From positions 100,735-164,734 of the forward strand of contig CAVPOY010000023.1 of assembly GCA_963707135.1 (NCBI GenBank): a stretch of DNA of 64,000 nucleotides. The letters run 5' to 3'. Below, piece after piece: positions 46,440 through 56,230 of the stretch. Source of the DNA: JBGSTR01 sp963707135. GTDB taxonomy: Bacteria; Pseudomonadota; Gammaproteobacteria; Chromatiales; Chromatiaceae. The notes under the pieces were generated by a model. It did no database searches. It was not told the origin of the DNA and saw nothing but the letters and a program-made list of their open reading frames with translations. The first letter of the stretch is position 1. Every line of letters starts with the position of its first letter. The position numbers and the translations under genes are program-made.

Positions 46440-49400
46440 TTAGGATGCCACAGAGCCTTGGCGGTCCGGCGCTAGCTCAGTGCCGGCAGTGTCCCGCGGG
46501 CGCGCGCAAAACGCGCTGCGTGCGGCGATGCAGCGCAACGGCAGGGTGAGCATGGTCAAGGTCACCGAAGTGATGGCGCCGAACAGCAGAGAGATGGCCA
46601 TACCCTGGAAAATCGGGTCGAACAGGATCGCGGTCGCGCCGGCCATCATGGTGAGATCCGTGACCCAGATCGGGCGCATGCGGATCTGCCCGGCCCGCAG
46701 CACCGCCTCCTCGATCGGCAAGCCGCGGTGCATCTCGTTCTTCGCGAAGTCGACGAACAGGATGGAGTTGCGCACCTCGATTCCGGCCAAGGCGATGAAG
46801 CCGATCATGGACGTCGCCGTGAACTCGGCGCCCAGCAGCCAGTGCCCGGGGACGATACCGATGACGGTGAGCGGAATGGGCAGCATCACGGTCGCTGGGA
46901 TGAGAAAGTCCCCGAACTCGATGACCAACAAGATGTAGATCAGGACCAGGGCCGCGGCGAAGGCCAGACCCAGGTCGCGGAAGGTCTCGTACGTCACTGT
47001 CCACTCGCCGGTCCACTCGAAGCTCGACACGCCCTTGTCGTCCGGTGGTCCGGTCAGAGTTCCCGCCAAGGTGACCCCGTCGGGCGTCCGATAGTCCGCC
47101 AAACGTTCTCCCACACCCAGCATGCCGTAGATGGGCGCCCCGAGCCGGCCGGCCATCTCGCCCACCACGTACTCCATGGGACGCAGGTCGGTATGGTAGA
47201 TGTACGGGTCCTCGGGCACCTTCTCGAACCAGCCCAGCTCCGCCAGCGGCACGCTCCCGCCGTCCTGCGACGGGATTGGCAACTGCCCGAGGGCGCTGGT
47301 GGAGGCACGCACCCCTAGCGGCAGCTCGACGACGATGTTGACCGGCTCCAGCACGGTCCGCTGCTTGACGTCACCGAGCTGATAGCCACCCATGGCCATG
47401 GCCAGATTGCGGTTGATCGTGTCCACCGTGATGCCGCGGCGCGTCGCCTTCTCGGTGTCGACTTCGAAACGCCAGCGCGCATAGGGCTCACTCAGGTAAT
47501 TGTCCACGTCGACGAGGTTCGGGACCTCCTCGAATAGGTGCGTGACATCCTTGGCGACTTGGCGCCGGGTCTCTGCGTCCGGGCCATAGATCTCCGCCAC
47601 AACGGTTTGCAGGACCGGTGGCCCCGGTGGCATCTCCACCACGGCGATCCGGGCACCAATTTCCTGTGCGATGGGGATGAGCAGGTCCCGCGCGGCACTG
47701 GCGATCTCATGGCTGCTACGGTCGCGCTCGCCTTTGTCCAGCAGCATGACCTGGATGTCGGCTTCCCACGCCTTGCCGCGCAGGTAGTAATGGCGCACCA
47801 GGCCGTTGAAGTTGAACGGGGAGACCGTGCCGACGTAGGACTGCAGGGCCGTGATCTCGGGGATCTCCCGCAGGCCCTCCGCGAGGCGCCGGGTAACGTT
47901 GGCGGTTACCGGCAGTGCGGTGCCCTCCGGCAAGTTGACCACCACGTTGAACTCCGGCTTGTTGTCGAAAGGCAGCATCTTCACCGTCACCGCCTTGGTG
48001 TAGAACATTGTGCAGGCGAGCAGGAAGGCCACGACAATGCTTCCCAGCAGCACCCAGGCCAGCGGACGGCTGCGGATGAAGGGCGTAACAATTGGCCGGT
48101 AGATCTTGCCGATGATCTCCTGGGTGCGGTGCTCGCGCGCCTCGGCGCGCTTCAAGGCGTCGAGCTTCGGGCGCAACTTGTAGGAGCACCAAGGGGTGAA
48201 CACGAAGGCCGCGAACAGGGAGAAACCCATGGCCACCGAACCAAGCACGGGAATGGGTCTCATGTACGGCCCCATCATGCCGCTGACGAAGCCCATCGGT
48301 AGCAGGGCGGCGAGAACGGTCAGGGTCGCGATGATGGTGGGGTTGCCGACCTCGCGCACGGCGTCAACGGCCACGTCGATGCTGGTACGCCCCTCGAATA
48401 GCCAGCGGCGGAAGATGTTCTCTGTCACTACCGTGGCGTCGTCCACCAGGATGCCGATGGAGAAGACCAGCGCAAACAGACTCACCCGGTCGATGGTGTA
48501 GTTGAGGGCCCAGGCCGACCAAATAGTGATCAGGATCACCAACGGTATGACGATGATGACCACTGATGCCGGTCGCCGCCCGATGGTGATCCAGGAGATG
48601 AGGCTCACGGCCAAGGCCGCCTCTAGGAGCGCGGACAGCAGTTCATTGACCTTGTCGTTGGCGGTCTTGCCGTAGTTGCGGGTCACGCTCACCTGGACGT
48701 CATCCGGGATCAGGCGCCCCTTCAGGCTTTCGAGCTTGGCGAGGACTTCGTTGGCCACCGTCACCCCGTTGGTCCCCTCCTTCTTCGCGATGGCAACCGT
48801 CACCGCAGGAGCCCGGACTGTGGGGGGAACCTCAACGGGTGCTGCCGGACCGGCGCAGAAGGTGACCAGCTGCATGGCCTCTTCCGGTCCCTCGAATACC
48901 CGGGCAACGTCCCGGACGTATATGGGCATGCCGTATTGGCTGCCGACCACGAGGTCGGCGACATCGTCCGCCGTGCTCAGATAGCCGCCTGTGCTGACCT
49001 TGAGCAGCCGGTCGCCCACCTCCAACGTGCCTGCGCCGCGCTCCCGGTTGGCCTCGCGGACGGTTTCCGCAACCTGATCCAGGCTAATGTCATAACCGGC
49101 CAGACGCTCGGGCTGCACCTCGATGCGGATCTGGTGTCGGCGGCCTCCGACAACGAACCCCGCCCCGGTGTCCTTGACCTCTTGCAGCCGCTGCAGGACG
49201 TCGTTGGCTAGGTTCCGCAGCTCGCTGTCGTCGGCCACATCCGACCACAAGGTCACCGTGACCACCGGCACGTCGTCCACGCTCTTGGGCTGAACCAGGG
49301 GCATCGACACCCCCGGAGGGATCTTGTCGAGATTGCTCTGCAGTTTGTCGTGGACCTTGACGATCGAGGGTCCGAGGGACTCGCCGACCTTGAATCGCAC

Positions 49401-49775
49401 GATGACCATCCCGCGCTCCCGTTCGGCTACCGAGTAGATGTGCTTGATGCCGTGGATCTCGCTCATCATGCGCTCTAGCGGCCGAATGGCGAGGTTTTCG
49501 ACCTGCTCGGCGGACGCCCCCGGATACTCGAAGAAGACGTCGATCATGGGCACCGAGATCTGCGGGTCTTCCTGACGCGGTGTTACGAAGAGCCCGATAA
49601 GACCGATGACGAGGGTCGCCGCCATCAGCAGCGGCGTGACAGGGGAGTCGATGAAGAGCCGTGCCAGGTTGCCGGCCATCCCGAGTGGTGGCCGCGCCAC
49701 CGGTGGGGGCGGGAGATGGTAATCAGCCGGCCGGCGCGAACGGTGTTTTGGGAGGTGATGCGGAATCCGCGTCAT
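46440..49775 (-). CDS. RND-family efflux transporter permease
   Basis: 1111 residues. A Pro-rich cytoplasmic N-terminus precedes AGNLARLFIDSPVTPLLMAA (TM1). DVFFEYPGASAEQVENL and the two large periplasmic porter domains follow. The TM4 proton-relay pair is GILVDDATVVTENI. The second half repeats the layout (FIALAGIEVRNSILFVDF). It should pump drugs or metals with an adaptor (MFP) and outer-membrane channel, but no MFP gene lies upstream, so the operon is incomplete here. The last ~30 residues look unusual and may be altered. Confidence 0.9.
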   Translation of the reverse strand: MTRIPHHLPKHRSRRPADYHLPPPPVARPPLGMAGNLARLFIDSPVTPLLMAATLVIGLIGLFVTPRQEDPQISVPMIDVFFEYPGASAEQVENLAIRPLERMMSEIHGIKHIYSVAERERGMVIVRFKVGESLGPSIVKVHDKLQSNLDKIPPGVSMPLVQPKSVDDVPVVTVTLWSDVADDSELRNLANDVLQRLQEVKDTGAGFVVGGRRHQIRIEVQPERLAGYDISLDQVAETVREANRERGAGTLEVGDRLLKVSTGGYLSTADDVADLVVGSQYGMPIYVRDVARVFEGPEEAMQLVTFCAGPAAPVEVPPTVRAPAVTVAIAKKEGTNGVTVANEVLAKLESLKGRLIPDDVQVSVTRNYGKTANDKVNELLSALLEAALAVSLISWITIGRRPASVVIIVIPLVILITIWSAWALNYTIDRVSLFALVFSIGILVDDATVVTENIFRRWLFEGRTSIDVAVDAVREVGNPTIIATLTVLAALLPMGFVSGMMGPYMRPIPVLGSVAMGFSLFAAFVFTPWCSYKLRPKLDALKRAEAREHRTQEIIGKIYRPIVTPFIRSRPLAWVLLGSIVVAFLLACTMFYTKAVTVKMLPFDNKPEFNVVVNLPEGTALPVTANVTRRLAEGLREIPEITALQSYVGTVSPFNFNGLVRHYYLRGKAWEADIQVMLLDKGERDRSSHEIASAARDLLIPIAQEIGARIAVVEMPPGPPVLQTVVAEIYGPDAETRRQVAKDVTHLFEEVPNLVDVDNYLSEPYARWRFEVDTEKATRRGITVDTINRNLAMAMGGYQLGDVKQRTVLEPVNIVVELPLGVRASTSALGQLPIPSQDGGSVPLAELGWFEKVPEDPYIYHTDLRPMEYVVGEMAGRLGAPIYGMLGVGERLADYRTPDGVTLAGTLTGPPDDKGVSSFEWTGEWTVTYETFRDLGLAFAAALVLIYILLVIEFGDFLIPATVMLPIPLTVIGIVPGHWLLGAEFTATSMIGFIALAGIEVRNSILFVDFAKNEMHRGLPIEEAVLRAGQIRMRPIWVTDLTMMAGATAILFDPIFQGMAISLLFGAITSVTLTMLTLPLRCIAARSAFCARPRDTAGTELAPDRQGSVAS

Positions 49776-50241
49776 GATTCGGATATCCCCGCTTACCTGA
49801 TCTGTCGTTGGGCCAGACAGCCGAGCGCTTTGTGGGCCCCGCGTCGCTGCAGGCCGAAACCGAGCGCGACACCCCGAAGCGGGCGAGGGTTCTACCTACT
49901 CTGTGCCTGGCGGTGCAGCCGCAGCCCGCGAACCGTCCTCTGTGTCGGGCTTCTCCAGGGAACTCGACCGACACCGAAACTGAGTTCGCCTTCGTCGCCG
50001 CGCTTTACTACCTACGAATATTATAGTTTGCGGAAATACCTTTAGCTCGTGTGCCTTGGCAGCGGTCAGAATTCAGGCACTTAAGGCGCTGCCGGCGGTG
50101 TACGGCGTGTACATCAGCGCCTCTATCTGGATGAAGCAAGGTCGATGGCAGACATTCCGATGGGGGTTGGGACCGGGTCCGCGCTGGACTTAGGCCACGC
50201 GCTGGCTTTCGCGCAAGCGATGGCCGATGCCGACACGGCCG

Positions 50242-50339
50242 GCGGCTAAGTCCGGATATCTAGCCCTGCAAGTGGGGCGACTGGTAAAACGCCGAATTGC
50301 TGCCGCTCGGGACCCACGTCAAGGGTGACCGCGAAGGGT
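50242..50339 (+). repeat. 95-bp dispersed repeat, copy B
   Basis: The most diverged copy (AGCCCTGCAAGTGGGGCG, GAATTGCTGCCGCTCGG). Same orientation as copies A and C, 386 bp before C. Confidence 0.8.
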
Positions 50340-50627
50340 GCCGCCAGTGGTCCGCGCGCCCGGTCGTCCCAGGCCTCCGACACGGCTCACCAACATCAGT
50401 CGGCCAAATTCGGACACCCCTTCGCGTGAGTGCGGAGACTGCTTGACGCTGTATTGCTGACGCTCGCGGCTCGCCCTCTGGATGACCACTACGGACGCAT
50501 TGCGGTCAGCGACCGACGGCGTAAGCGGCCGGGCCGCCGAGCAGAAAGCGGACATTCATCCGAGGATGGAGGCGAGGCCTGCCGCGCCCCGCGCGGGCGG
50601 AGCTGTCTGCGCCGGGAGGGACCGGAC

Positions 50628-50726
50628 CCGGCCAAGTCCGGACGTCCAGCCCTGCAAGTGGGGCGACTGGTAAACCCCGGATTGCTGCCGCTCGGAGCCC
50701 ACGTCATGGGTGACCGCTAAGGACGC
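50628..50726 (+). repeat. 95-bp dispersed repeat, copy C
   Basis: Nearly identical to copy A at 40859-40956 (one-base length difference in CCAAG[C]TCCGG and a few changes) and in the same orientation, ~9.8 kb away. Confidence 0.85.
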
Positions 50727-50958
50727 ATTGCGGCCTCCCGCAGTCAACCCGGTGTGGGACTCTGACCGCCCACAAGCGTACCTCAAACTCGGGGGAACAG
50801 AGCGCCGCAAGGCGCCTATAATTTCGCCGGACGCGCTCAGCGCGGCGGGAGTCAAAACGTTTCAAGTGGTCCAATTTGCCGAGATAAGCTGACGTCCGTC
50901 TAGCACCGTCAGCATGGATGTCAGTCCATTTCGACTGTTATGCCCTGAAGGGAAGATC

Positions 50959-51399
50959 ATGAGTGAGTACGAAGAATACGAACGTGAGTGCAATTCGATC
51001 CGTGAAAGAAACCATTCACTTCTGGCTGACTTCGAGACTTGGATGTTGAGTAAAGGTTTGTCCGAAGCAACTGCAAAGAAGCACCGCGAGAATATTGACT
51101 TCTACGTCAACGAATTCCTGCTTTATGAAAGCCCGAAACATGCTTCGGAGGGGGTTGACGATGTTGGCATATTCCTTGGCTATTGGTTTATACGCAAAGC
51201 GATGTGGGCGAGTGAAGCAAATATAAAATCCAATGCAACAAGTCTAAAGAAATTCTATGATTTCATGATGGAACGAGGCGAAGTCGATTCAGAGGCAATC
51301 AAAGACATGAAGGAAAGGATTAAGGAAGATTTGCCCGAGTGGGTGGCCACAATTAGACGATACGACGATCCGTCAGTCGATCCAGAAGATGTGTGGTAA
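50959..51399 (+). CDS. Solo SAM-like N-terminal domain of a phage-type integrase
   Basis: 146 residues, GGGAAG before ATG 50959. DFETWMLSKGLSEATAKKHR, ENIDFYVNEFLLYESPKHA and SNATSLKKFYDFMMERGEV are the helical core-binding (SAM-like) domain of tyrosine recombinases, but there is no catalytic domain downstream. Such stand-alone proteins are conserved and common in accessory DNA; function unknown. Low G+C and Lys/Glu/Asn-rich coding contrast with the neighbours. Confidence 0.7.
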   Translation: MSEYEEYERECNSIRERNHSLLADFETWMLSKGLSEATAKKHRENIDFYVNEFLLYESPKHASEGVDDVGIFLGYWFIRKAMWASEANIKSNATSLKKFYDFMMERGEVDSEAIKDMKERIKEDLPEWVATIRRYDDPSVDPEDVW

Positions 51400-51514
51400 C
51401 GGTGATGGTATGGTCATCATAGGGTATAACACAGCGCTCCAGCCGACCGCTCAACTGCTGCGCGGTTTCGCGTCAGCTGAGCTTGGCCGTTCTGACCGGA
51501 GAAAGATGTTCTGA

Positions 51515-51763
51515 ATGGGTGACAGATTCACTGAAAAACAAGGCCAGTACTTGGCATTCATCGCCAGCTACCTGACGATGCATCGTCGTGCCCCCGCGGA
51601 AGCGGATCTCCAGCGATTCTTCCGGACGACGCCCCCGACGATCCATCAGATGATCTTGAAGCTCGAGGAGAAGGGATTCATCAGTCGGGTTCCCGGCCAA
51701 GCGCGCTCCATCAAGTTGCTTGTTGATCCGGACGAGATTCCCCGGCTGAACCGACCGGAATAG
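51515..51763 (+). CDS. LexA-like winged-helix DNA-binding protein
   Basis: 82 residues. FTEKQGQYLAFIASYLTMHR, then ADLQRFFRTTPPTIHQMILK and LEEKGFISRVPGQARSIKLL form the N-terminal winged HTH of LexA without a protease domain. It probably acts as a small repressor. It follows the SAM-like domain gene by 115 bp on the same strand and may be coexpressed. Confidence 0.75.
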   Translation: MGDRFTEKQGQYLAFIASYLTMHRRAPAEADLQRFFRTTPPTIHQMILKLEEKGFISRVPGQARSIKLLVDPDEIPRLNRPE

Positions 51764-52113
51764 ACTGGAGACAGACCCAGCCGGCCGACAGCGGACCGGG
51801 AAAAACTGCCGCCGCTCCTATGGTCGCTCTGGCAGCTTCTGCGGCCGGTCACCGGCACGTTCGGCGTGAACAGCCTATCGTCCTTGTGTGCGCGGCTGGC
51901 TGCAAAGCGCGTGAAGCTGCCCCTCACCGGCACCGCCTGAGCGCCCGGAACTGGCGGAAACCAGGCGGTGCAGTCGTCGCGCCGGGGCTTCGTCGTTCTC
52001 AGTTCGCAGATCAACGTACGCAGTACTCAGCCCGTGGTGGTGAGGGCGATACGGTATGCGAAACGTGTATTGAAGGAAGTACACGGAACGCAGATTCTCG
52101 AACCGCCGCCAGC
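51764..52113. other. Intergenic region, no gene supported
   Basis: 350 bp between the winged-helix gene and the nuclease remnant. Overlapping frames on both strands lack recognisable motifs. Confidence 0.3.
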
Positions 52114-52706
52114 CTAGTCGCTCTTCAGATACCGCTTCTTACCGTGCTCCGTGAAACAGAAGCGGCCCCCTGGGTCCCGTGCTGACGGCGCCTGACCCGC
52201 ACGCACAGGTGGCGGCGTAGCCCGCTGCGGGCGCTGGTTGATGCCGGAACTCCGACGGCGGCACCGGGGTGGCGTCGGTCCAGAGTCCTCCGCCGTTCGG
52301 CGGCTTCGTAGATCAGGCGATCGGCGGGCGCCTGCTCGTCAGCATACCTGCGGTACCAACAGTCCATGCCCGAGCTGACCATGGCGAGGTTCACGTCCCT
52401 CCCTTGGGAGAGGAGCGTGCCCACGGTGCGGCCGTACCTGTCGGTCTTGTGCCACTCCACCTCGACCTCTTTGCTGGCAACCAGCTCGGCGAGCTTCTGC
52501 TTGGCGCGGGCTTCGAAGGGCTGGGCCTTCTCAGGGGCGTCGATCCCGGCCAGGCGGATGCGCCGCGGGGTGCGGTCGACGAGCACTTCCACGGTGTCGC
52601 CATCCAGTATCCGCACCACCTTGCCGGTGAAGGTTTCAGCCTGGGCGGGCGGGAGGAGCAGCAGGGAGAGAAGGAGGACAGCGAGACGGGGGAGTCGTGC
52701 GGGCAT
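52114..52706 (-). pseudogene. Staphylococcal-nuclease-like exported nuclease, frameshifted
   Basis: Signal peptide (PRLAVLLLSLLLLPPAQA), then the SNase barrel TGKVVRILDGDTVEVLVD, RIRLAGIDAPEKAQPF, TDRYGRTVGTLLSQGRDVNL and GMDCWYRRYA, with catalytic Arg and Asp/Glu residues present. Near 52285 the frame shifts: LWTDATPVPPSEFRHQ continues in another frame. A second shift near 52165 leads to GGRFCFTEHGKKRYLKSD and TAG at 52114-52116. This C-terminal Cys-containing tail is typical of proteobacterial SNases. The catalytic domain itself is unbroken. Confidence 0.75.
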
Positions 52707-52729
52707 GGTCCCGAGAGTATGAGATCTAT

Positions 52730-53045
52730 GAACTTCGATCGTAGAACGTAGATCGAAGCGGCCAGTTGAGAGGGCGGTGTGCGCAGGGCGTGGGAGGTTG
52801 GGCTTCGTTCGTAGAACATTGGACTACGAACTGAGAACGAAGAACGTCGATCGTTGCACGTACGGCTTCGAGCTTCGATCGTTGCACGTAGGGCTTCGAA
52901 CTTCGAACTAAGATCGTTGCCGTCAGTAGCGGGGGATGGGTTCATTGCAGGAAGGGCATCGATCGTAGAACTACGATCGTTGATCGTCGTTGGCAGGGCG
53001 GTGTGCCCAGGGGGTGGGACTTGGGACGTTGGACTACGAAGATGG
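52730..53045. repeat. Dense direct/inverted repeat region of GATCGT/TTCGAA-type motifs
   Basis: Many short motifs (CGATCGTTG, TAGAACGTAGATCGAAG, ACTACGAAC) recur in both orientations. CGATCGTTGCACGTA followed by SGGCTTCGA occurs at 52848-52871 and 52876-52899, 24 bp with one mismatch. No coding sense. The 5' end of the nuclease gene adjoins it. Confidence 0.7.
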
Positions 53046-53330
53046 GTGGCGGGGGACGCCCATGGGGGGGCGAGCTGCGAACAATGGAGATGATGGCGTG
53101 GGACGCGGCCTTGCGGAGTCCATCGGGGACGAGAGTCAGCCAACTCTGAATGGGGGATTTGGGGGTCTGAGGGGGTTGTTTGCGGTTCGCCCAGGAACCG
53201 TTTGAATATCTGAGGCGCCCGTTCTGGGGGGTTAGGGGGTTTTAGGGGGTTGTTTGCGGACAGGCGCTGAACAAGAACTCGGCTCAGACGCCTATTGCAG
53301 ACTAGACAGCCTGCTGTCTCTCCGAGTGCC

Positions 53331-53699
53331 CTATGCTGCCTTGGCGACCCGGTCCGGTGGGATCAGACTCTCTCCAGCTCGATGCCAGAGGACTGCGGTG
53401 GACTGGGGTGGGTGGTATAGGGCGAAGCTGTTGCTGATCGTGAACTCTAGATTCATTCGAACGGTAAAAGCGAGATAGCCTTCAACAGTCCAGTGATCTA
53501 GGTGGTAAGGCTCGGTGATAATGAAGCGCGGGGCTTTGTCACCAGGCCGCCGCCAGTAACTGATATGATCCCAACCATCTCTGTTGTTGAAGTCGATATA
53601 GTGTTGTGTCAGATCGTTTCGCGGCGGCACACACCCGCGACTCAGAGCTACCAGTGAACGCTGAGCGGGCGTGCATGAGATCAGGTCGTTACTGTCCAT
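53331..53699 (-). CDS. Hypothetical protein
   Basis: 122 residues from ATG 53699; reading continues upstream into the IS21 end. It contains HYIDFNNRDGWDHISYWRRP, RFIITEPYHLDHWTVEGYL and STAVLWHRAG. The aromatic, mixed alpha/beta pattern is clearly protein-like, but no family is recognised. Its promoter or 5' part may have been displaced by the IS21 insertion starting at ~53742. Confidence 0.5.
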   Translation of the reverse strand: MDSNDLISCTPAQRSLVALSRGCVPPRNDLTQHYIDFNNRDGWDHISYWRRPGDKAPRFIITEPYHLDHWTVEGYLAFTVRMNLEFTISNSFALYHPPQSTAVLWHRAGESLIPPDRVAKAA

Positions 53700-53848
53700 C
53701 AGATTGACGACTCGCCGCAGGATGGCCAGCGTGTGTTGAGGCCGGTTCAAAACTGACCAGCATTTCGGGGTGATACCGGTTCAAAACTGACCAGGGTGTT
53801 CAACCTAGCCTGCTCAATTTGTGAGCAGGAGACTGGAGGGTGATCACC

Positions 53849-55344
53849 ATGGCCACGTTAGGCAAGATCCGCAGGATGTACTTTCGGGACGGACTGTCCC
53901 TATCGGAGATTTCGCGGCGCACGAGTCTGTCGCGCAACACCATCAAGGCCTGGCTGAGGAAGCCGCAGGTCAGCGAGCCGAGGTATCGGCGCGCGCACCG
54001 GCCCGGCAAGCTCGCGGCCTTCGAGGCGCTGCTGGTCGCGGCCCTGGAGGCTGACGCCAGACGCCCCAAGCGAGACCGGCGCACTGCCCGCACGTTGTTC
54101 GCCGAGCTCAAGGCCCAGGGGTATACGGGCGGCTACACGCTGGTGACCGACTTTGTCCGGAACTGGCGCAAGCGCGACGGCAAGGCGCTCGGGCGTGCCT
54201 TCGTGCCGCTGACGTTTGAGCTGGGGGAGGCCTTCCAGTTCGACTGGAGCGAGGAAGGTCTGGTCATCGCCGGGGTATGGCGGCGGTTGCTGGTGGCGCA
54301 CATGAAGCTGTGCGCGAGCCGCGCCTTCGTGCTGGTCGCCTATCCCAGCCAGGGCCACGAGATGCTGTTCGATGCCCATACCCGCTGTTTCGCGGCACTG
54401 GGTGGGATTCCCCGGCGCGGCATCTACGACAACATGAAGACCGCCGTCGACAAGGTCCAGCGAGGCAAGGCGCGCGTGGTCAACGCGCGCTTTGCCGCCA
54501 TGGCCTCGCACTACCTGTTCGACACCAACTTCTGCAACGTCGCCTCCGGTTGGGAGAAGGGCGTCGTCGAGAAGAACGTCCAGGACAGTCGCCGGCGCAT
54601 CTGGCAGGAGGCCGGTGAGCGGCGCTTTGGCAGCTTCGCCGAGCTCAATGCCTGGCTGCTCGAGCGCTGCCGTGCGGTGTGGTCGCAGGTGCGCCACCCC
54701 GAGTGTGGCGAGCTGACGGTGGCCGAGATGCTCGCCCATGAGCAGCCTTCCTTGATGCCCATGCCGGCCCCCTTCGACGGCTATGTGGAGACGCTGGGGC
54801 GGGTGTCGAGCACCGCCCTGGTGACGGTCGCACGCAACCGCTACTCGGCGCCGTGCGAATGGGTCGGGCAGATGGTGAGCATCCGCCTCTACCCCGAGCG
54901 CGTCGTCGTCTTGAGCCAGGAGGGTGAGCGCGTCTCCCATGAGCGGCTGTTCGACCGCGGTCAGACCCGCTATGACTGGCAGCACTAGTGCCGCTGATCG
55001 AGCGCAAGCCGGGGGCGCTGCGCAACGGTGCCCCCTTTGCCGATCTGCCCGAGCCATTGCAACGGCTGCGCGGCCTCTTGCTCAAGCGTGCGGGCGGCGA
55101 CCGCACCATGGCCAAGGTGCTGGCCGCTGTGCCCATGGCGGGCCTGGAAGCCGTGCTGGTGGCCGTCGAGCTGGTCCTGGAATCCGGTGCGGTCAACGCC
55201 GAGCACATCCACAACGTGCTGGCTCGTCTGCAGCCCACTCCCGCCATCCCCAAGGTGGAAACGCACCTGGTAGTCGCCGAGGCCCCCGTGGCGGATGCCG
55301 GGCGCTACGACCGCTTGCGCAGCGCGGAGGTGGACCATGGCTGA
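53849..55344 (+). pseudogene. istA: IS21-family transposase IstA, frameshifted
   Basis: ATG 53849 follows GGAGGG by 9 nt. HTH (YFRDGLSLSEISRRTSLS), DDE core with FQFDWSEE, YDNMKTAVDK and GVVEKNVQDSR. After YDWQH a TAG arises from a missing base at ~54987; the family C-terminus (PLIERKPGALRNGAP onward) continues in the next frame to 55344. One missing base thus removes ~115 residues. If real, this copy is inactive. Confidence 0.88.
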
Positions 55345-56131
55345 AGTGGCCACCGAGCTCAAGGCGCTGCGCCTCTATGGCATGGCCGCGGCCTGGGCCG
55401 AACTGACCGCCCAAGGCAGTGTCGGCATCGATGCCTCGCGCTGGCTCATCGAGCACCTCCTGCAGGCCGAGCATACCGATCGGGCCATGCGCTCGGTCAG
55501 CTACCAGCTCAAGGCGGCCCGCTTCCCCGTGCATCGCGACTTGGCCGGCTTCGACTTCAGCCAGGCGAAGGTCGATGAGCGCCTGATCCGGGAGCTGGCG
55601 GACCTATCCTTCACCGAGGCCGCGCACAATGTCGTGTTGATCGGCGGAACGGGCACCGGCAAGACCCATCTGGCCACGGCGCTGGGGGTCTCCGGCATTA
55701 CCCAGCACGGGCGGCGGGTGCGCTTCTTCTCCACTGTGGACCTGGTCAACAGCCTGGAGCAGGAGAAGGCTCAGGGGCGTGCCGGCAAGCTGGCCTTGAG
55801 CCTGATGCGCGTTGATCTGGTGATCCTCGATGAGCTGGGCTATCTGCCCTTCAGCCAGGCCGGTGGGGCTTTGCTCTTTCACCTGCTCTCCAAGCTCTAT
55901 GAGCACACCAGCGTGATGATCACCACTAACCTGACCTTCGCCGAGTGGGCCAGTGTCTTCACCGATGCCAAGATGAACACGGCCCTGCTCGATCGCCTCA
56001 CCCATCACTGCCACATCGTGGAGACCGGCAACGACTCCTACCGCTTCCGCCACAGCAGCGCGACAGCCCAATCCAGGATCAAAGCCCGCGAGCAAGCCAA
56101 ACGAGGGGGGACAATCGAGGCGCCCTTCTGA
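55337..56131 (+). CDS. istB: IS21-family helper ATPase IstB
   Basis: 264 residues. Walker A GGTGTGKTHLATAL, Walker B LVILDELGYLPFSQ and sensor VMITTNLTFAEW. It begins 8 bp inside the shifted end of istA (ATG 55337). Intact. It belongs to a different IS21 subgroup from the element at 27.6-31.3 kb, as the two IstBs differ widely. Confidence 0.93.
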   Translation: MAEVATELKALRLYGMAAAWAELTAQGSVGIDASRWLIEHLLQAEHTDRAMRSVSYQLKAARFPVHRDLAGFDFSQAKVDERLIRELADLSFTEAAHNVVLIGGTGTGKTHLATALGVSGITQHGRRVRFFSTVDLVNSLEQEKAQGRAGKLALSLMRVDLVILDELGYLPFSQAGGALLFHLLSKLYEHTSVMITTNLTFAEWASVFTDAKMNTALLDRLTHHCHIVETGNDSYRFRHSSATAQSRIKAREQAKRGGTIEAPF

Positions 56132-56230
56132 TCGGAGTACCGTTACACTTGTCCACAGCCGCTCCCTGACCGGAGCGGCCTTCTTCCCTGGTCAATATTC
56201 AACCGGTACACCCGGTCAGTATTCGACCGG

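Larger units (their letters stand above)
49776..50958. other. Long gene-poor region with two 95-bp repeats
   Basis: 1183 bp upstream of the RND permease, where an adaptor gene would normally be. It holds repeat copies B and C, and diverged pieces of the same repeat (GGACGCATTGCGG at ~50492 and ~50723). No intact gene is seen. Confidence 0.4.
53742..56230 (+). mobile_element. IS21-family insertion sequence
   Basis: Left end has two direct copies of CCGGTTCAAAACTGACCAG (53742-53760, 53776-53794). The right end has inverted counterparts CTGGTCAATATTCAACCGG (56188-56206) and CCGGTCAGTATTCGACCGG (56212-56230). It encloses istA (frameshifted) and istB. This multiple-repeat end structure is standard for IS21. 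No clear target duplication was identified. Confidence 0.88.

Noticed and set aside
36000..52000. A complete integron cassette array
   Set aside because: Only one weak attC-like site, no integrase, genes on both strands and spacers longer than in cassette arrays.
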